29,598 nt of DNA, from assembly GCA_047975205.1 (NCBI GenBank), contig JBKEDC010000032.1:1-29598 (forward strand). Reading direction: 5' to 3'. Each line of letters starts with the position of its first letter. The stretch's first letter is position 1. The position numbers and the translations under genes were made by a program. Source of the stretch: JBKEDC01 sp047975205. Its GTDB lineage: Bacteria; Bacteroidota; Bacteroidia; Bacteroidales; Prolixibacteraceae. Shown here piece after piece: positions 17,450 through 26,279 of the stretch. The notes beneath the pieces were generated by a model. That model was given only the letters and a program-made list of their open reading frames with translations, was not told the origin of the DNA and ran no database searches.

Positions 17450-18343
17450 TTATTTTTTATAATTCATAGCACTTAACATCGTACTATAGACTGAATTTAA
17501 TGCTTCCAGATTATTATTCAACTCACGCGATAAAGCTTGATATTTCTTCATATCGTCTAACGAAGTGTTCAAAATAGATGTCAACTCTAACATTTGTTGA
17601 TTATATTTCTGTGAAGTTTCAAACTGTCCTTTCAGTGATGTTACTTGCTGCGCATAGTTTTCGTTTAATGAATCTAGGTTCGAGCGTAATGCTGTCATCT
17701 TCTCATTGTAGTTGTTTGTATTCACGCTCATATCATCAATTTCTTTTGCAACAACATCGGTAATACGCATGCACGAATCAGATAGAGCGACCAATGATTG
17801 ATTAATATTCGTATTAGCATCTTGTCCAACTTTTGAAAGTTGGTTCATCGATTCTGCCGCCGAATTCAAGTTCTCTACGTAAATGTTTGTTGCCAATGTT
17901 GCCGATGAAATATCACTGATTGAGGAAGCTGTATTGCCAAGATCTGTCAATCCTTTTGATACTTTTTCCAAAACTTCAGGAGCAATATCTGCACTCTCAA
18001 AAATTCCACCCATATTAAGACTAACATTTCCTGCTGAAATATTAGCATTTCCTCCTCCTGCAAAATGAGGAGCCGATGCACCTTCACCATCTCCGGAAAT
18101 ATATTCTGAATTCAGTTCGGGAAACACACGAGTCCAATCCGGTTGTTCATGTATCGGTTCCAACGATGAAATTAAGAAAATCAGAGCCTCTGTACACATA
18201 CCTATCGTAAGAGCAACCCCTGCTCCCGGCCAGTGCATTAGCTTGAAAAGTGCCCCGATAATAACAAGGGCTCCTGCGATATTGTAAACATAATTCATGA
18301 ATACTTTCCATCGCTTGCTATGTAATAAATCTCCAAAGCTCAT
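17450..18343 (-). CDS. porL: T9SS inner-membrane motor protein PorL/GldL
   Basis: This 297-residue protein has two membrane helices near the N-terminus (about 15-35 and 42-62) and a long cytoplasmic coiled-coil part (about 130-297). A glycine/serine-rich linker (about 83-115) separates the two. The helix-1 segment YNIAGALVIIGALFKLMHW and helix-2 TEALIFLISSLEP match the GldL family. Tyr20, Lys34, His37 and Glu52 line up with the residues proposed to form the proton path of Flavobacterium GldL (Tyr13, Lys27, His30, Glu49), so the motor should be functional. It follows porK by 18 bases and precedes porM by 9, in the standard order. Confidence 0.95.
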   Translation of the reverse strand: MSFGDLLHSKRWKVFMNYVYNIAGALVIIGALFKLMHWPGAGVALTIGMCTEALIFLISSLEPIHEQPDWTRVFPELNSEYISGDGEGASAPHFAGGGNANISAGNVSLNMGGIFESADIAPEVLEKVSKGLTDLGNTASSISDISSATLATNIYVENLNSAAESMNQLSKVGQDANTNINQSLVALSDSCMRITDVVAKEIDDMSVNTNNYNEKMTALRSNLDSLNENYAQQVTSLKGQFETSQKYNQQMLELTSILNTSLDDMKKYQALSRELNNNLEALNSVYSTMLSAMNYKK

Positions 18344-18361
18344 ATAAGTGTCGTTTTATTT

Positions 18362-19702
18362 TTAAAAGTTGTTTCCGAAAGAAGATCTTACGCATCGAAA
18401 TCCCACATAAGACTTCACAGTATCTTGATATTCAAAACTGCGTGTTGATGTCTGAATGTATTGTGAAATGTCTTTCCAAGATCCCCCACGTATTACTTTA
18501 CGTTTCATAACGGGGGCATCATTAGGTTTAGCATTATATTCGAAATTCGGATTTAAATCATAAACATACATGTATGCCGATTCATCGTAGGCAGTAATTG
18601 TCCATTCCGCCACATTACCTGCCATGTCATACAAACCGTAATCATTAGGATTGTAACTTGCCACTTTCATTGTTGCCAAGCCTCCATCTTCCACATAATT
18701 ACCGCGCAAAGGCTTGAAGTTCGCCAAAAACTCACCTTTCTCATCACGTGTGTAATAACCTCCCCAAGGATACATTGAGCTCTGGCGTGAGCCTCTTGCT
18801 GCATATTCCCATTCTACTTCTGTGGGTAAACGATAATCTTGCAGTGGATCTTGATTTTTTGAAAGCAAATAATTGGTTTGAATAGCTGTGCGCCAGTGGC
18901 AAAAAGCTTTTGCCTGCACCCAATTTACACCAACCACCGGATATTCATCGAAGCCCGGATGCCAGAAATAGCGTGTTGCCCAAGGTTCATTATACGAGTA
19001 AGTATAATCTCTAATCCAACATAACGTGTCAGGATAAATATTTGTTTCACTGCTAAATACAAAAGACGAGCGACCGGCAATAGGTTTTGTTTCTCCCGAT
19101 TCATCATAGACTACACCGTTATAACTTTGCGTTTCATAGTTATACATGTTACTTCGTTTGGCAGCTTGTTGGTAATCTACCCAATAGTAGGTATAAATCA
19201 TTTTACGACTATCAACATCAGTCTTACCAAACAGGCGGTCTTCTTCGGCATAAAATAAACCATCAATAGCTTCTTGCACTTCCGGCTCATCCCAATCAAT
19301 CTTTTCATCCCAATTCAATCTGGGTGGGTCAATCGGGTTTCCTTTTTTATCCTCTTCTATTAAAAATTCCGGAAATTGTTCGCCAAGCATTGTTCGAGCA
19401 ATTGAATCTCTTACGTAATTGATAAACTGGCGATATTCATTATTGGTAATTTCCGTATCGTCCATCCAAAATGCATCGACAGAAACCGTCTTTGTCGGCG
19501 TTCCTGTCCAATTTACTTCTTGATCACTCGGACCAATATTAATACTTCCCCGCGGTATAAATGACATTCCGTGTGGAGAAGGCTCTGTCCACTTGCCTCC
19601 TTTTCGAACGCCTACCAGTTCACCACCATTTCCACCTCTACCACAACTCATTGATGCAAAAGCTGAAATAGCGATAATAGTAACAACTAAAAGTCTCTTC
19701 AT
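18362..19702 (-). CDS. porK: T9SS ring lipoprotein PorK/GldK
   Basis: This 446-residue lipoprotein (MKRLLVVTIIAISAFASMSC, lipid at Cys20) is built on the FGE-sulfatase fold. Recognisable segments in order are GMSFIPRGSINIG, AFWMDDTEITNNEYRQ, a long PorK-specific insertion with YTYYWVDYQQAAKRSN, IRDYTYSYNEP, VGVNWVQAKAFCHWRT, YRLPTEVEWEYAARG, MAGNVAEWT and RKVIRGGSWKD. The active-site cysteines of genuine formylglycine-generating enzymes are absent after RGGSW, so it is structural. PorK with PorN forms a periplasmic ring attached to the outer membrane. It lies between porP (27-base gap) and porL (18-base gap). It is the PorK of the main operon; a paralogue is at 13457-14824. Confidence 0.95.
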   Translation of the reverse strand: MKRLLVVTIIAISAFASMSCGRGGNGGELVGVRKGGKWTEPSPHGMSFIPRGSINIGPSDQEVNWTGTPTKTVSVDAFWMDDTEITNNEYRQFINYVRDSIARTMLGEQFPEFLIEEDKKGNPIDPPRLNWDEKIDWDEPEVQEAIDGLFYAEEDRLFGKTDVDSRKMIYTYYWVDYQQAAKRSNMYNYETQSYNGVVYDESGETKPIAGRSSFVFSSETNIYPDTLCWIRDYTYSYNEPWATRYFWHPGFDEYPVVGVNWVQAKAFCHWRTAIQTNYLLSKNQDPLQDYRLPTEVEWEYAARGSRQSSMYPWGGYYTRDEKGEFLANFKPLRGNYVEDGGLATMKVASYNPNDYGLYDMAGNVAEWTITAYDESAYMYVYDLNPNFEYNAKPNDAPVMKRKVIRGGSWKDISQYIQTSTRSFEYQDTVKSYVGFRCVRSSFGNNF

Positions 19703-19729
19703 AATATGATGAATATATCTTTTTTCATT

Positions 19730-20668
19730 CTATAAATACCTAACACTTTTGTAAGCTTTCTTCTTAGGTTTTTGAAAAGCAAAAGAATAAGCCACGTAAA
19801 ATTCATGCGACCCACCACTGTAAGCTGCCAAAGCTGAGGTAGTAAGGTCATAGGCATAGCCGAAGCCGAGCCCATTTTTTAATCGGGTTGAAATACGGAT
19901 AATTATTCCATCATCCAAACGGTAACCCAAACCCGCCGTAAACACATCTTTATAATGCACATCAGTATTTAAATCCAGTTGATTCCCCGAGAAATCACTT
20001 TTGAATAAGAACGAAGGTTCAAACCTAACCACACTGCCTTCATGAGCTATTTTATAACTTCCCGACAAATAGAAATGTCGTTTGTAAAATATGTATGACT
20101 TATCAGACACTTCTATTTCTGCTTGATTCAGGTGTGTAATCCCAAACGATAAATAGGCTTTTTTTGTTCTTACAAACGCCCCAAATCCGGCATCGAAAGC
20201 TATTTCACTAACTTCTCCATCCGGAAGTAAATCATCTCCTAGGCTATGGTTACTTCCATCGGGAACCGACCATTCTCCATCTATCCCTTTATTAAACATG
20301 CCTAAAGACAGACCAAACCCTATCTTCCCCCAACTTTGTTTAATCGTGTATGCATAATTCAAATTAACTAAAGTCGTATTTTCAAACCCCAATTCATCTC
20401 TCAAAAAGTTTAACCCTACAGCCGCATTTTTCATTACAAAGCTGAAAGGCAAATCTACCGAAAACAACATAGACGAAGGAGCTCCTTCAATGCCCGACCA
20501 CTGATTTCTATTTAAAAATACAGCAGAAACTTCACCATCTTCTCCTGCCGTTGCCGGATTGTATAGCAGATTCGCTTCCTTATAAAAAGTAAATTGTGGG
20601 TCTTGTTGGGCTTTTGCTATTAAACAAAAAACAAACAAAAACACCGTTAAAATTAACCTTTTATCCAT
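19730..20668 (-). CDS. porP: T9SS outer-membrane protein PorP/SprF family
   Basis: This 312-residue beta-barrel protein has signal peptide MDKRLILTVFLFVFCLIAKA. The mature protein begins QQDPQFTFYKEANLLYNPATAG, the hallmark of the PorP/SprF family, then NRNQWSGIEGAPSS, and contains about a dozen alternating strands. PorP is required for secretion and interacts with the PorK/PorN ring or with PorE-type peptidoglycan-binding partners. It is the first gene of the porPKLMN cluster, and good -7 elements lie at 20702-20720. The identification rests on family features plus gene order; many Bacteroidota carry several PorP/SprF paralogues, but this is the one linked to porKLMN. Confidence 0.94.
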   Translation of the reverse strand: MDKRLILTVFLFVFCLIAKAQQDPQFTFYKEANLLYNPATAGEDGEVSAVFLNRNQWSGIEGAPSSMLFSVDLPFSFVMKNAAVGLNFLRDELGFENTTLVNLNYAYTIKQSWGKIGFGLSLGMFNKGIDGEWSVPDGSNHSLGDDLLPDGEVSEIAFDAGFGAFVRTKKAYLSFGITHLNQAEIEVSDKSYIFYKRHFYLSGSYKIAHEGSVVRFEPSFLFKSDFSGNQLDLNTDVHYKDVFTAGLGYRLDDGIIIRISTRLKNGLGFGYAYDLTTSALAAYSGGSHEFYVAYSFAFQKPKKKAYKSVRYL

Positions 20669-20701
20669 AGGACAGCATGACTTTACCTTTATCTACACCT
20701 A

Positions 20702-20720
20702 CAAAACTAAAGCAAATATA
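20702..20720 (-). promoter_or_regulatory. Two candidate -7 elements upstream of porP
   Basis: On the minus strand, TATATTTG (20720-20713) and TAGTTTTG (20709-20702) both match TAnnTTTG exactly and sit 34 to 45 bases before the porP start. Neither has an ideal -33 partner. Confidence 0.45.
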
Positions 20721-20745
20721 TGGATTTAATTGTCTAATTGTATAC

Positions 20746-20776
20746 AAATCACAAATAATATACAATTATGTGATTT
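20746..20776. repeat. 8-bp inverted repeat in the porP upstream region
   Basis: AAATCACA (20746-20753) and TGTGATTT (20769-20776) are perfect inverted arms with a 15-base spacer, next to a TTGTATACAA palindrome at 20738-20747. The position, upstream of the porP -7 elements and after the preceding gene, suits an operator. It could also be a weak terminator for the topA unit, although no T run follows. Confidence 0.35.
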
Positions 20777-20801
20777 AACATACATTTTTGATTCAATGTA
20801 T

Positions 20802-21917
20802 TTATTTAAATTTTCTGATGTATTTTAACCAAACTTCAGGTAAGTCCAGTTGAAGGGCTTTTTTATAATCTTTTTCTAAGCATGGAATGAACAAATCTTC
20901 ATCTGTTCTTCGATCATTTAGTTTAAGCCACCACCTTTCGGTCAGTTTGCTTTTATAAAAGACAAATGCTTCATTCAAATCAGGGAAACGAACTAGGTAC
21001 TCTTCGAAGCTATCGGTATGAATATGCGGATCTTCACTTACACCTCCCAAATAGGCCTCTAATACATGCCATAACAATTGTGCCGCTAAACTTGCCGAAC
21101 GATTTCTATCATCGTGAGCTGCATGCATGCCGTAAAGTGCGAAAGTTCTAAGATCTGTTCCTGCTCCGGCATATTTCGCTAGTGCACAAGCTTCTTCAGC
21201 TCTTATCCCATTGGCATTGGCGACATATTGTGCCGGGAAGTCGGTTGTTCGTATAGATTCTACATCAAAACTCACGTAATGCGCATCACGAAAGAGAGGT
21301 TCTACTTGCCGAATATCATCTCTTACATTTCCCAGTCTGAATAAAGAAGTTCCCTGAGATTCTAAGTAGGTTTGCTCTTCATTATCGACAAAATAATTTT
21401 GGAAACCGACATAAGACAGTGAGAATATATTTTTGAAGTTTTGTAGTGCCGTGCGCATGCAACATTGATCTTCCGAAGCTTCTCCGGATAAGCTCAAGCG
21501 AAACCGACTATCTACACGGAGCATATTGAAATCATATTTACCATATGATTTCAATATAGCCGATTCTTGATTCCTGCTTGCACTTAACAATACCAACAAC
21601 AAACGATGCGACACACAGAACGAAGAAACCTCTTGCAAAGCGATTTGCAAATCTGCTGTAGTATATCCCTTTATTAACGTGCCCAAGTCTATTATTTTAG
21701 CTGTTGCATCTATCCTATTTAAGGCATACAGTTGCTCTCGAATAGCATCTCCGTTAACGTCTCCGCCTATCGACAGCAATGCTACATCAGCTTCATTTAT
21801 TGATACGCTTTGCTGGTTATGCCTCAATAGACCGGCCAAACTGTATTTTTTTGCCGCCAAAGAAGCATAAGGATCTGATCCAAAATCAATAGGTATTACA
21901 AAATCTTCAATATTCAT
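20802..21917 (-). CDS. Degenerate arginase/formimidoylglutamase-like protein
   Basis: This 371-residue protein has the ureohydrolase (arginase/agmatinase/formimidoylglutamase) architecture of the Bacteroidota type. It keeps DVALLSIGGDVNG near the start, VDSRFRL (135-141), FRLGNVRDDIRQVEPLFRDA, SFDVESIRTTDFP (216-228), EEACALAKYAGAG and the C-terminal VFYKSKLTERWW. The metal-binding positions are eroded. The GG-containing first site is LSASRNQ at 111-117, the second aspartate is missing from VDSRFRL, and DxD is DVE. It is therefore probably not a working hydrolase. It lies 16 bases after topA, so they are likely co-transcribed, and just before porP. The same topA/formimidoylglutamase-like/gld or por neighbourhood occurs in other Bacteroidota, which hints at a cell-surface or regulatory role rather than histidine catabolism. 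Confidence 0.8.
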   Translation of the reverse strand: MNIEDFVIPIDFGSDPYASLAAKKYSLAGLLRHNQQSVSINEADVALLSIGGDVNGDAIREQLYALNRIDATAKIIDLGTLIKGYTTADLQIALQEVSSFCVSHRLLLVLLSASRNQESAILKSYGKYDFNMLRVDSRFRLSLSGEASEDQCCMRTALQNFKNIFSLSYVGFQNYFVDNEEQTYLESQGTSLFRLGNVRDDIRQVEPLFRDAHYVSFDVESIRTTDFPAQYVANANGIRAEEACALAKYAGAGTDLRTFALYGMHAAHDDRNRSASLAAQLLWHVLEAYLGGVSEDPHIHTDSFEEYLVRFPDLNEAFVFYKSKLTERWWLKLNDRRTDEDLFIPCLEKDYKKALQLDLPEVWLKYIRKFK

Positions 21918-21933
21918 AAGAATAACACTAAAC

Positions 21934-24279
21934 TTATTTCTTTTTAGTTCGTGTGGTTTTCTTTTTCGCCGTTGTTTTTGTTGGTGTATTATTTATAATT
22001 TCCATACACTCTTGATAGCCTAAAGTTGCAATATCAGTTCCTTTGACTATTTTGTAGTTATTCTTTTGATAAGAGATATAAGGACCCCAGCGTCCCTCTA
22101 TAATCCTAAGCTCAGCATCTTCCTCAAATGTTTTCAGCAAAGCTTTTCTATCTTTCTCTCGCTTTTCTTCTATCAACTCAATTGCTCTGTCTAATTGTAT
22201 TTCAAGCGGGTCATCTACTCCTTTTTTTAGTGATACAAATTTACCGTCATGACGGACATAAGGCCCAAATCGACCAATAGCAACTACTACTTTTTTATTT
22301 TCATATTCGCCCAAATCACGAGGCAATTTAAACAATTCTATTGCTTCTTCTAATGTTATTGTTTCGAGTATCTGTCCGCTACGTAAACTTGCATATTGAG
22401 GTTTCTCATCTTCATCGGTTTCTGCCGATTCTCCCAATTGTGCAAAAGGTCCATACCTGCCAATGCGCACCGACACGGGCTTACCGGTATTAGGATCAAT
22501 TCCCAGCTGGCGTTCTCCGGTTTCACGTTCTGAATTTTCCATGGCGTCTTCTACATGTGCATGAAATGGTTTGTAGAATTTACCAAGTACTTCATTCCAT
22601 ACTTGTTTCCCTTCTGCAATTTCATCAAATTCTTCTTCTACCTTGGCCGTGAAGCTGAAATCCATGATTTGCGTAAAGTATTTTATCAAGAAGTCGTTCA
22701 CCACCATGCCAATATCAGTTGGGAAAAGCTTCGAACGTTCAACACCTGTATTTTCCACTAAATTTTGTTCTTCAACAGCAACCTCATTTAGCACTAATTT
22801 TGTGTAATCTCGAGGTGTTCCGTCTCTATCCTCTTTAACTACATAACCCCTGTTCTGAATGGTTGTTATGGTTGGTGCATAAGTTGAAGGACGACCTATT
22901 CCTTGCTCTTCCAACTTTTTTACCAAGCTGGCTTCGGTGTATCGCGGAGGCTTTTGTGTAAATCGTTCGGTAGCTTCAATCAGTTCTGTTTCCAATTGCT
23001 GTCCTTCCGATACATTAGGCAATAAGCCTTTTGTATCTTCGTCATCTTCATCATCGGTCGATTCTAAATAAACATGCAAAAATCCGTCAAATTTAATTTG
23101 CTCGCCGGTGGCCTGAAATTTTGCCGAAGAATCGGGTGAAGTGATAGAAATTGTCGTGCGCTCTAATTGGGCATCTGCCATTTGCGAGGCTATTGTGCGT
23201 TTCCAAATTAAATCATACAGGCGTTTTTCTTCAGGAGTACCCTCTACGCTGTCATTTTCCATGTAGGTAGGACGAATCGCCTCATGCGCTTCTTGTGCAC
23301 CCTTAGATTTCGTTTTAAACTGACGGTATTTATAATATTGCTCACCGTGCGAATTTATAATTTTTTGTTTTGCTGCATTAATTGCTAAATCGGAAAGATT
23401 TACGGAATCGGTACGCATGTAGGTTATTTTTCCCGATTCATATAATCGTTGGGCTACCGACATGGTTCTCGACACTGAAAATCCTAGCTTTCTACTTGCT
23501 TCCTGTTGTAAGGTTGATGTGGTGAAAGGTGCTGCCGGCGTACGTTTTGCCGGTTTTTTCAATATATTTTCAATATGAAACGAAGCTCCGCCACATTTTT
23601 CTAAAAAATTATATGCTTCTGCCTTTGTGTCAAAACGTTTATTCAGCTCAGCTTTCAGCGCTGCGGTTTTTCCGGTATTATCAGGCACTAAGAAATTGGC
23701 AACTACGCGATAGGCCGAAGTGCTTTGAAAGTTGATAATTTCTCGTTCTCGCTCTACTATTAAACGAACGGCTACCGACTGTACTCGTCCTGCTGATAGC
23801 GATGGTTTTACTTTACGCCAAAGCACCGGAGAAACTTCAAAACCCACTAGGCGATCGAGAATGCGACGTGCTTGTTGGGCATTTACCAAATTCTCATCGA
23901 TGGGTCGCGGATTATCAACGGCTTTTAAAATAGCCTCTTTGGTAATTTCATGAAAAACAATACGGCGTGTTTTTTCAGGTTTTAGCTTCAATACTTCTTT
24001 TAAGTGCCAAGCAATAGCTTCTCCTTCACGGTCCTCATCGGATGCGATCCATACCAATTTGGCAGTCTTAGCTTGCTTGCGTAATTCAGCAACAATCTTT
24101 TTCTTGTCGGATGATATTTCATATTTCGGTGTGAATCCGTTTTCAATATCAATACCGTCTTTTTTTTCTAAATCTCGAATATGACCCATACTCGATGTCA
24201 CCAAGAAATCTTTACCCAGAAATTTTTCAATGGTTTTCGCCTTCGCCGGCGACTCGACTATTACTAAATTATTTCGCAT
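21934..24279 (-). CDS. topA: DNA topoisomerase I (type IA)
   Basis: This 781-residue enzyme relaxes negative supercoils. The Toprim domain opens with LVIVESPAKAKT (Glu9) and has Asp81 and Asp83 in SDEDREGEA. The catalytic tyrosine is Tyr287 in ITYMRTDS. The type IA core continues to about residue 590. The C-terminus carries repeated modules of the GRYGPF / GRFGPYV / GRWGPYIS kind (about 600-765) and a lysine-rich tail (KKTTRTKKK). Zinc-finger tetracysteine motifs of the E. coli type are absent, as is common in this phylum. The next gene starts 16 bases after its stop. A TTTCTTTG element about 30 bases before the start may be its -7 box. Confidence 0.97.
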   Translation of the reverse strand: MRNNLVIVESPAKAKTIEKFLGKDFLVTSSMGHIRDLEKKDGIDIENGFTPKYEISSDKKKIVAELRKQAKTAKLVWIASDEDREGEAIAWHLKEVLKLKPEKTRRIVFHEITKEAILKAVDNPRPIDENLVNAQQARRILDRLVGFEVSPVLWRKVKPSLSAGRVQSVAVRLIVEREREIINFQSTSAYRVVANFLVPDNTGKTAALKAELNKRFDTKAEAYNFLEKCGGASFHIENILKKPAKRTPAAPFTTSTLQQEASRKLGFSVSRTMSVAQRLYESGKITYMRTDSVNLSDLAINAAKQKIINSHGEQYYKYRQFKTKSKGAQEAHEAIRPTYMENDSVEGTPEEKRLYDLIWKRTIASQMADAQLERTTISITSPDSSAKFQATGEQIKFDGFLHVYLESTDDEDDEDTKGLLPNVSEGQQLETELIEATERFTQKPPRYTEASLVKKLEEQGIGRPSTYAPTITTIQNRGYVVKEDRDGTPRDYTKLVLNEVAVEEQNLVENTGVERSKLFPTDIGMVVNDFLIKYFTQIMDFSFTAKVEEEFDEIAEGKQVWNEVLGKFYKPFHAHVEDAMENSERETGERQLGIDPNTGKPVSVRIGRYGPFAQLGESAETDEDEKPQYASLRSGQILETITLEEAIELFKLPRDLGEYENKKVVVAIGRFGPYVRHDGKFVSLKKGVDDPLEIQLDRAIELIEEKREKDRKALLKTFEEDAELRIIEGRWGPYISYQKNNYKIVKGTDIATLGYQECMEIINNTPTKTTAKKKTTRTKKK

Positions 24280-24834
24280 ACCTACCGCTTGTTATCCTGA
24301 AATTTTCCGCAAAGAAACGAAATTCGGCTCTCTTTTGCGAATTGTATTTTATTATTCTGTTATTTTTAATAGAAATATCAAATGCTGTCAATATCCAATA
24401 GGTACGGGAGATAGCGTCTTAAATTGACTTATAGTAAACATAAAAAAATCAATAAACACTTCTCAATTTTGCAAATCAATCTCATCATTCGCTCCTTACA
24501 GTGTCTATTTACACATAGCAAAAAAACTACTAGTCGCTAAATATCAGAATATTAACACTTCACAGCTATTATTCCTTCAATAAAAATGAGCTCTATTTAT
24601 TATTTCTCCTTCTTTTTATAAAGAAGGAAGTGTTCCATCAGCTTTTTGAACGTCAATTCTCAACTAAGAAAAGCCGTAAAAACAATAATTTACTCCTTTT
24701 ATTTAAACTGAATGAGTTCCGAGAGCTTTAATTCAACATATTATACACAAAGAAAGAGGCAAAAAATCAGTTGCACATCATATCCTAGATATTCATTCTG
24801 AGCAACATAATATTGGAGGTGAAAATGACTTGAG
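24280..24834. other. AT-rich intergenic region upstream of topA
   Basis: No gene is supported in these 555 bases. There is a near-consensus -7 sequence for topA on the minus strand at about 24312-24319. An 8-bp perfect hairpin lies at 24608-24627 (CCTTCTTT, loop TTAT, AAAGAAGG) with no T run. I see nothing that looks like a tRNA, a riboswitch or an insertion sequence. Confidence 0.45.
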
Positions 24835-25305
24835 TTAATATTTTCGTTTTACTTCACTGTTTGCCCAATCTTTAAATGCTTGAATAGCTCCGGGATGATT
24901 TATTCGCTCTGTTTTTATATGCCGCGCCACATACGGACGGTCTATCTCCTCGTAAATAAATCGATCACTAAAATCAATAGCTTGGGCGTCTTCTTTCGTA
25001 TTGGCAAAATAAATTGCTTTGAATCTCGACCAATAGATTGCCCCCAAACACATCGGACAAGGTTCGCACGAGCAATAAATTTCACAATCATCCAGCACAA
25101 AAGTATCTAGAGTCTTGCAGGCTTCTCTAATGGCATTTACTTCAGCATGGGCAGTGGGATCATTATCTTGCGTCACACTATTTGATGCTTCTGCCACCAC
25201 CTCACCATTTCTCACAATAACGGCACCGAAAGGACCTCCTCCTGTCGCTACACTTTCAATAGAGAGCTCTACGGCTCTTTCCATATATTTATCTTGTTTG
25301 TTCAT
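24835..25305 (-). CDS. guaD: Guanine deaminase (cytidine-deaminase fold)
   Basis: This 156-residue cytosolic zinc enzyme has the same length as Bacillus subtilis GuaD. It shows GGPFGAVIV, the zinc/proton-shuttle motif TAHAEVNAIR (His53, Glu55) and the PCxxC zinc motif CEPCPMC (Cys83, Cys86). The tail has DFSDRFIYEEIDRP, which in GuaD forms the domain-swapped active-site lid and separates it from TadA. It deaminates guanine to xanthine in purine salvage or catabolism. Its ATG overlaps the TAA of lplA (TAATG), so the two are translationally coupled. A general nucleoside deaminase is the alternative, but the C-terminal pattern favours guanine. Confidence 0.87.
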   Translation of the reverse strand: MNKQDKYMERAVELSIESVATGGGPFGAVIVRNGEVVAEASNSVTQDNDPTAHAEVNAIREACKTLDTFVLDDCEIYCSCEPCPMCLGAIYWSRFKAIYFANTKEDAQAIDFSDRFIYEEIDRPYVARHIKTERINHPGAIQAFKDWANSEVKRKY

Positions 25306-26279
25306 TAAAACATCATTTTTATCAGGCCATTAACCGATAACCCGTGTCTAGTTAGTTGTTCTTCTGTATTTTCTAAATTAGCTTTCACCTCTTTAATTTC
25401 ATGCCTGCACTCTAAAAGTACATGGCGCAATATATTGTTAAGGTCTTCACCTACACCATCAAACTGTACCTGTTTAATTCTCCCTTTCTCCACTTTTAAG
25501 AACAAACAAGTTCCATATTCATTTTGCTTGCTTTGGTATGTGTATTTAGGCGAATATCCATAAATCCAGTCCCATGTGCTATATTTTTCTGCTCGGAGGA
25601 GCTCGATTTGTTCTGTATCTTTCTCTGACAAAGTGGCGATTTCTTTCTGTGGCATTAAATTGGCAATGCTTGAATATAGGTAATCGATAAATGCATTAAT
25701 CGGCATATCTTCTTTCAAATAAGGACGAATATTAGCCACCTCACTGCGGTTCGATTGAATTGCTTTATGCTTAAATCGACTCAAATCAACTTTTAGTGCA
25801 TTTTTCAGTTCCGACAAGTTACTGTCAAACAACAGCGTTCCATGATGTAAAACACGTTTTCTGTAAACATGCTGTGCATTACCTGATATTTTAAACCCAT
25901 CGAGCATTAAATCGTCTCGTTCGCTATTATATACGTTTAAACCCAATTGCTTCAGCACTTGTTTTACATCTTCCAGAAACATGGCATAATTGAGTTGATC
26001 TACTTGCTCTATATTTCGAATAAAGGTAAAATTAACATTTCCCGGATCATGAAAGACAGTTCCGCCTCCCGACAATCGACGAGCTATCTTCAGCCCTTGT
26101 TTTTCCACATAGGCGTGATTAATTTCGGCCAAAGCATTTTGATGCTTGCCCACTACGATAGAACTCTCCCCTTTCCAAAGCATAAAAATATCGTCTTGAT
26201 AATGTTTCAAAAGATATTCTTCGGCGGCTAGGTTGAAGTAAGGGTCTAATGTATCAATAAAATAGCAGCGTGTAGTCAT
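25305..26279 (-). CDS. lplA: Lipoate-protein ligase A
   Basis: This 324-residue cytosolic enzyme activates lipoate with ATP and attaches it to E2/H-protein lysines. The BPL/LplA catalytic domain (about 1-240) shows FNLAAEEYLL, GKHQNALAEIN, the lipoyl-AMP loop RRLSGGGTVFHD (67-78) and the catalytic lysine Lys130 in DGFKISGNAQ. A C-terminal accessory domain (about 250-324) contains LFLKVEKGRIKQVQFDGVG. It is a salvage-type ligase. The stop overlaps the start of the guanine deaminase gene by one base. The upstream side faces the possible relic at 26278-26526 divergently. Lipoylated partners would include the E2 that works with the fused E1 at 4980-7394. Confidence 0.93.
   Translation of the reverse strand: MTTRCYFIDTLDPYFNLAAEEYLLKHYQDDIFMLWKGESSIVVGKHQNALAEINHAYVEKQGLKIARRLSGGGTVFHDPGNVNFTFIRNIEQVDQLNYAMFLEDVKQVLKQLGLNVYNSERDDLMLDGFKISGNAQHVYRKRVLHHGTLLFDSNLSELKNALKVDLSRFKHKAIQSNRSEVANIRPYLKEDMPINAFIDYLYSSIANLMPQKEIATLSEKDTEQIELLRAEKYSTWDWIYGYSPKYTYQSKQNEYGTCLFLKVEKGRIKQVQFDGVGEDLNNILRHVLLECRHEIKEVKANLENTEEQLTRHGLSVNGLIKMMF

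Noticed and set aside
18362..19702. Annotation of the PorK-type proteins as formylglycine-generating (sulfatase-maturing) enzymes, tempting because three sulfatase genes are in the window
   Set aside because: The catalytic cysteines that follow RGGS in true FGE are absent, both proteins are lipoproteins, and gene order fits T9SS.
20802..21917. Active formimidoylglutamase working in histidine degradation together with the ftcD product
   Set aside because: Metal-binding motifs are eroded, and ftcD is 10 kb away in an unrelated unit.
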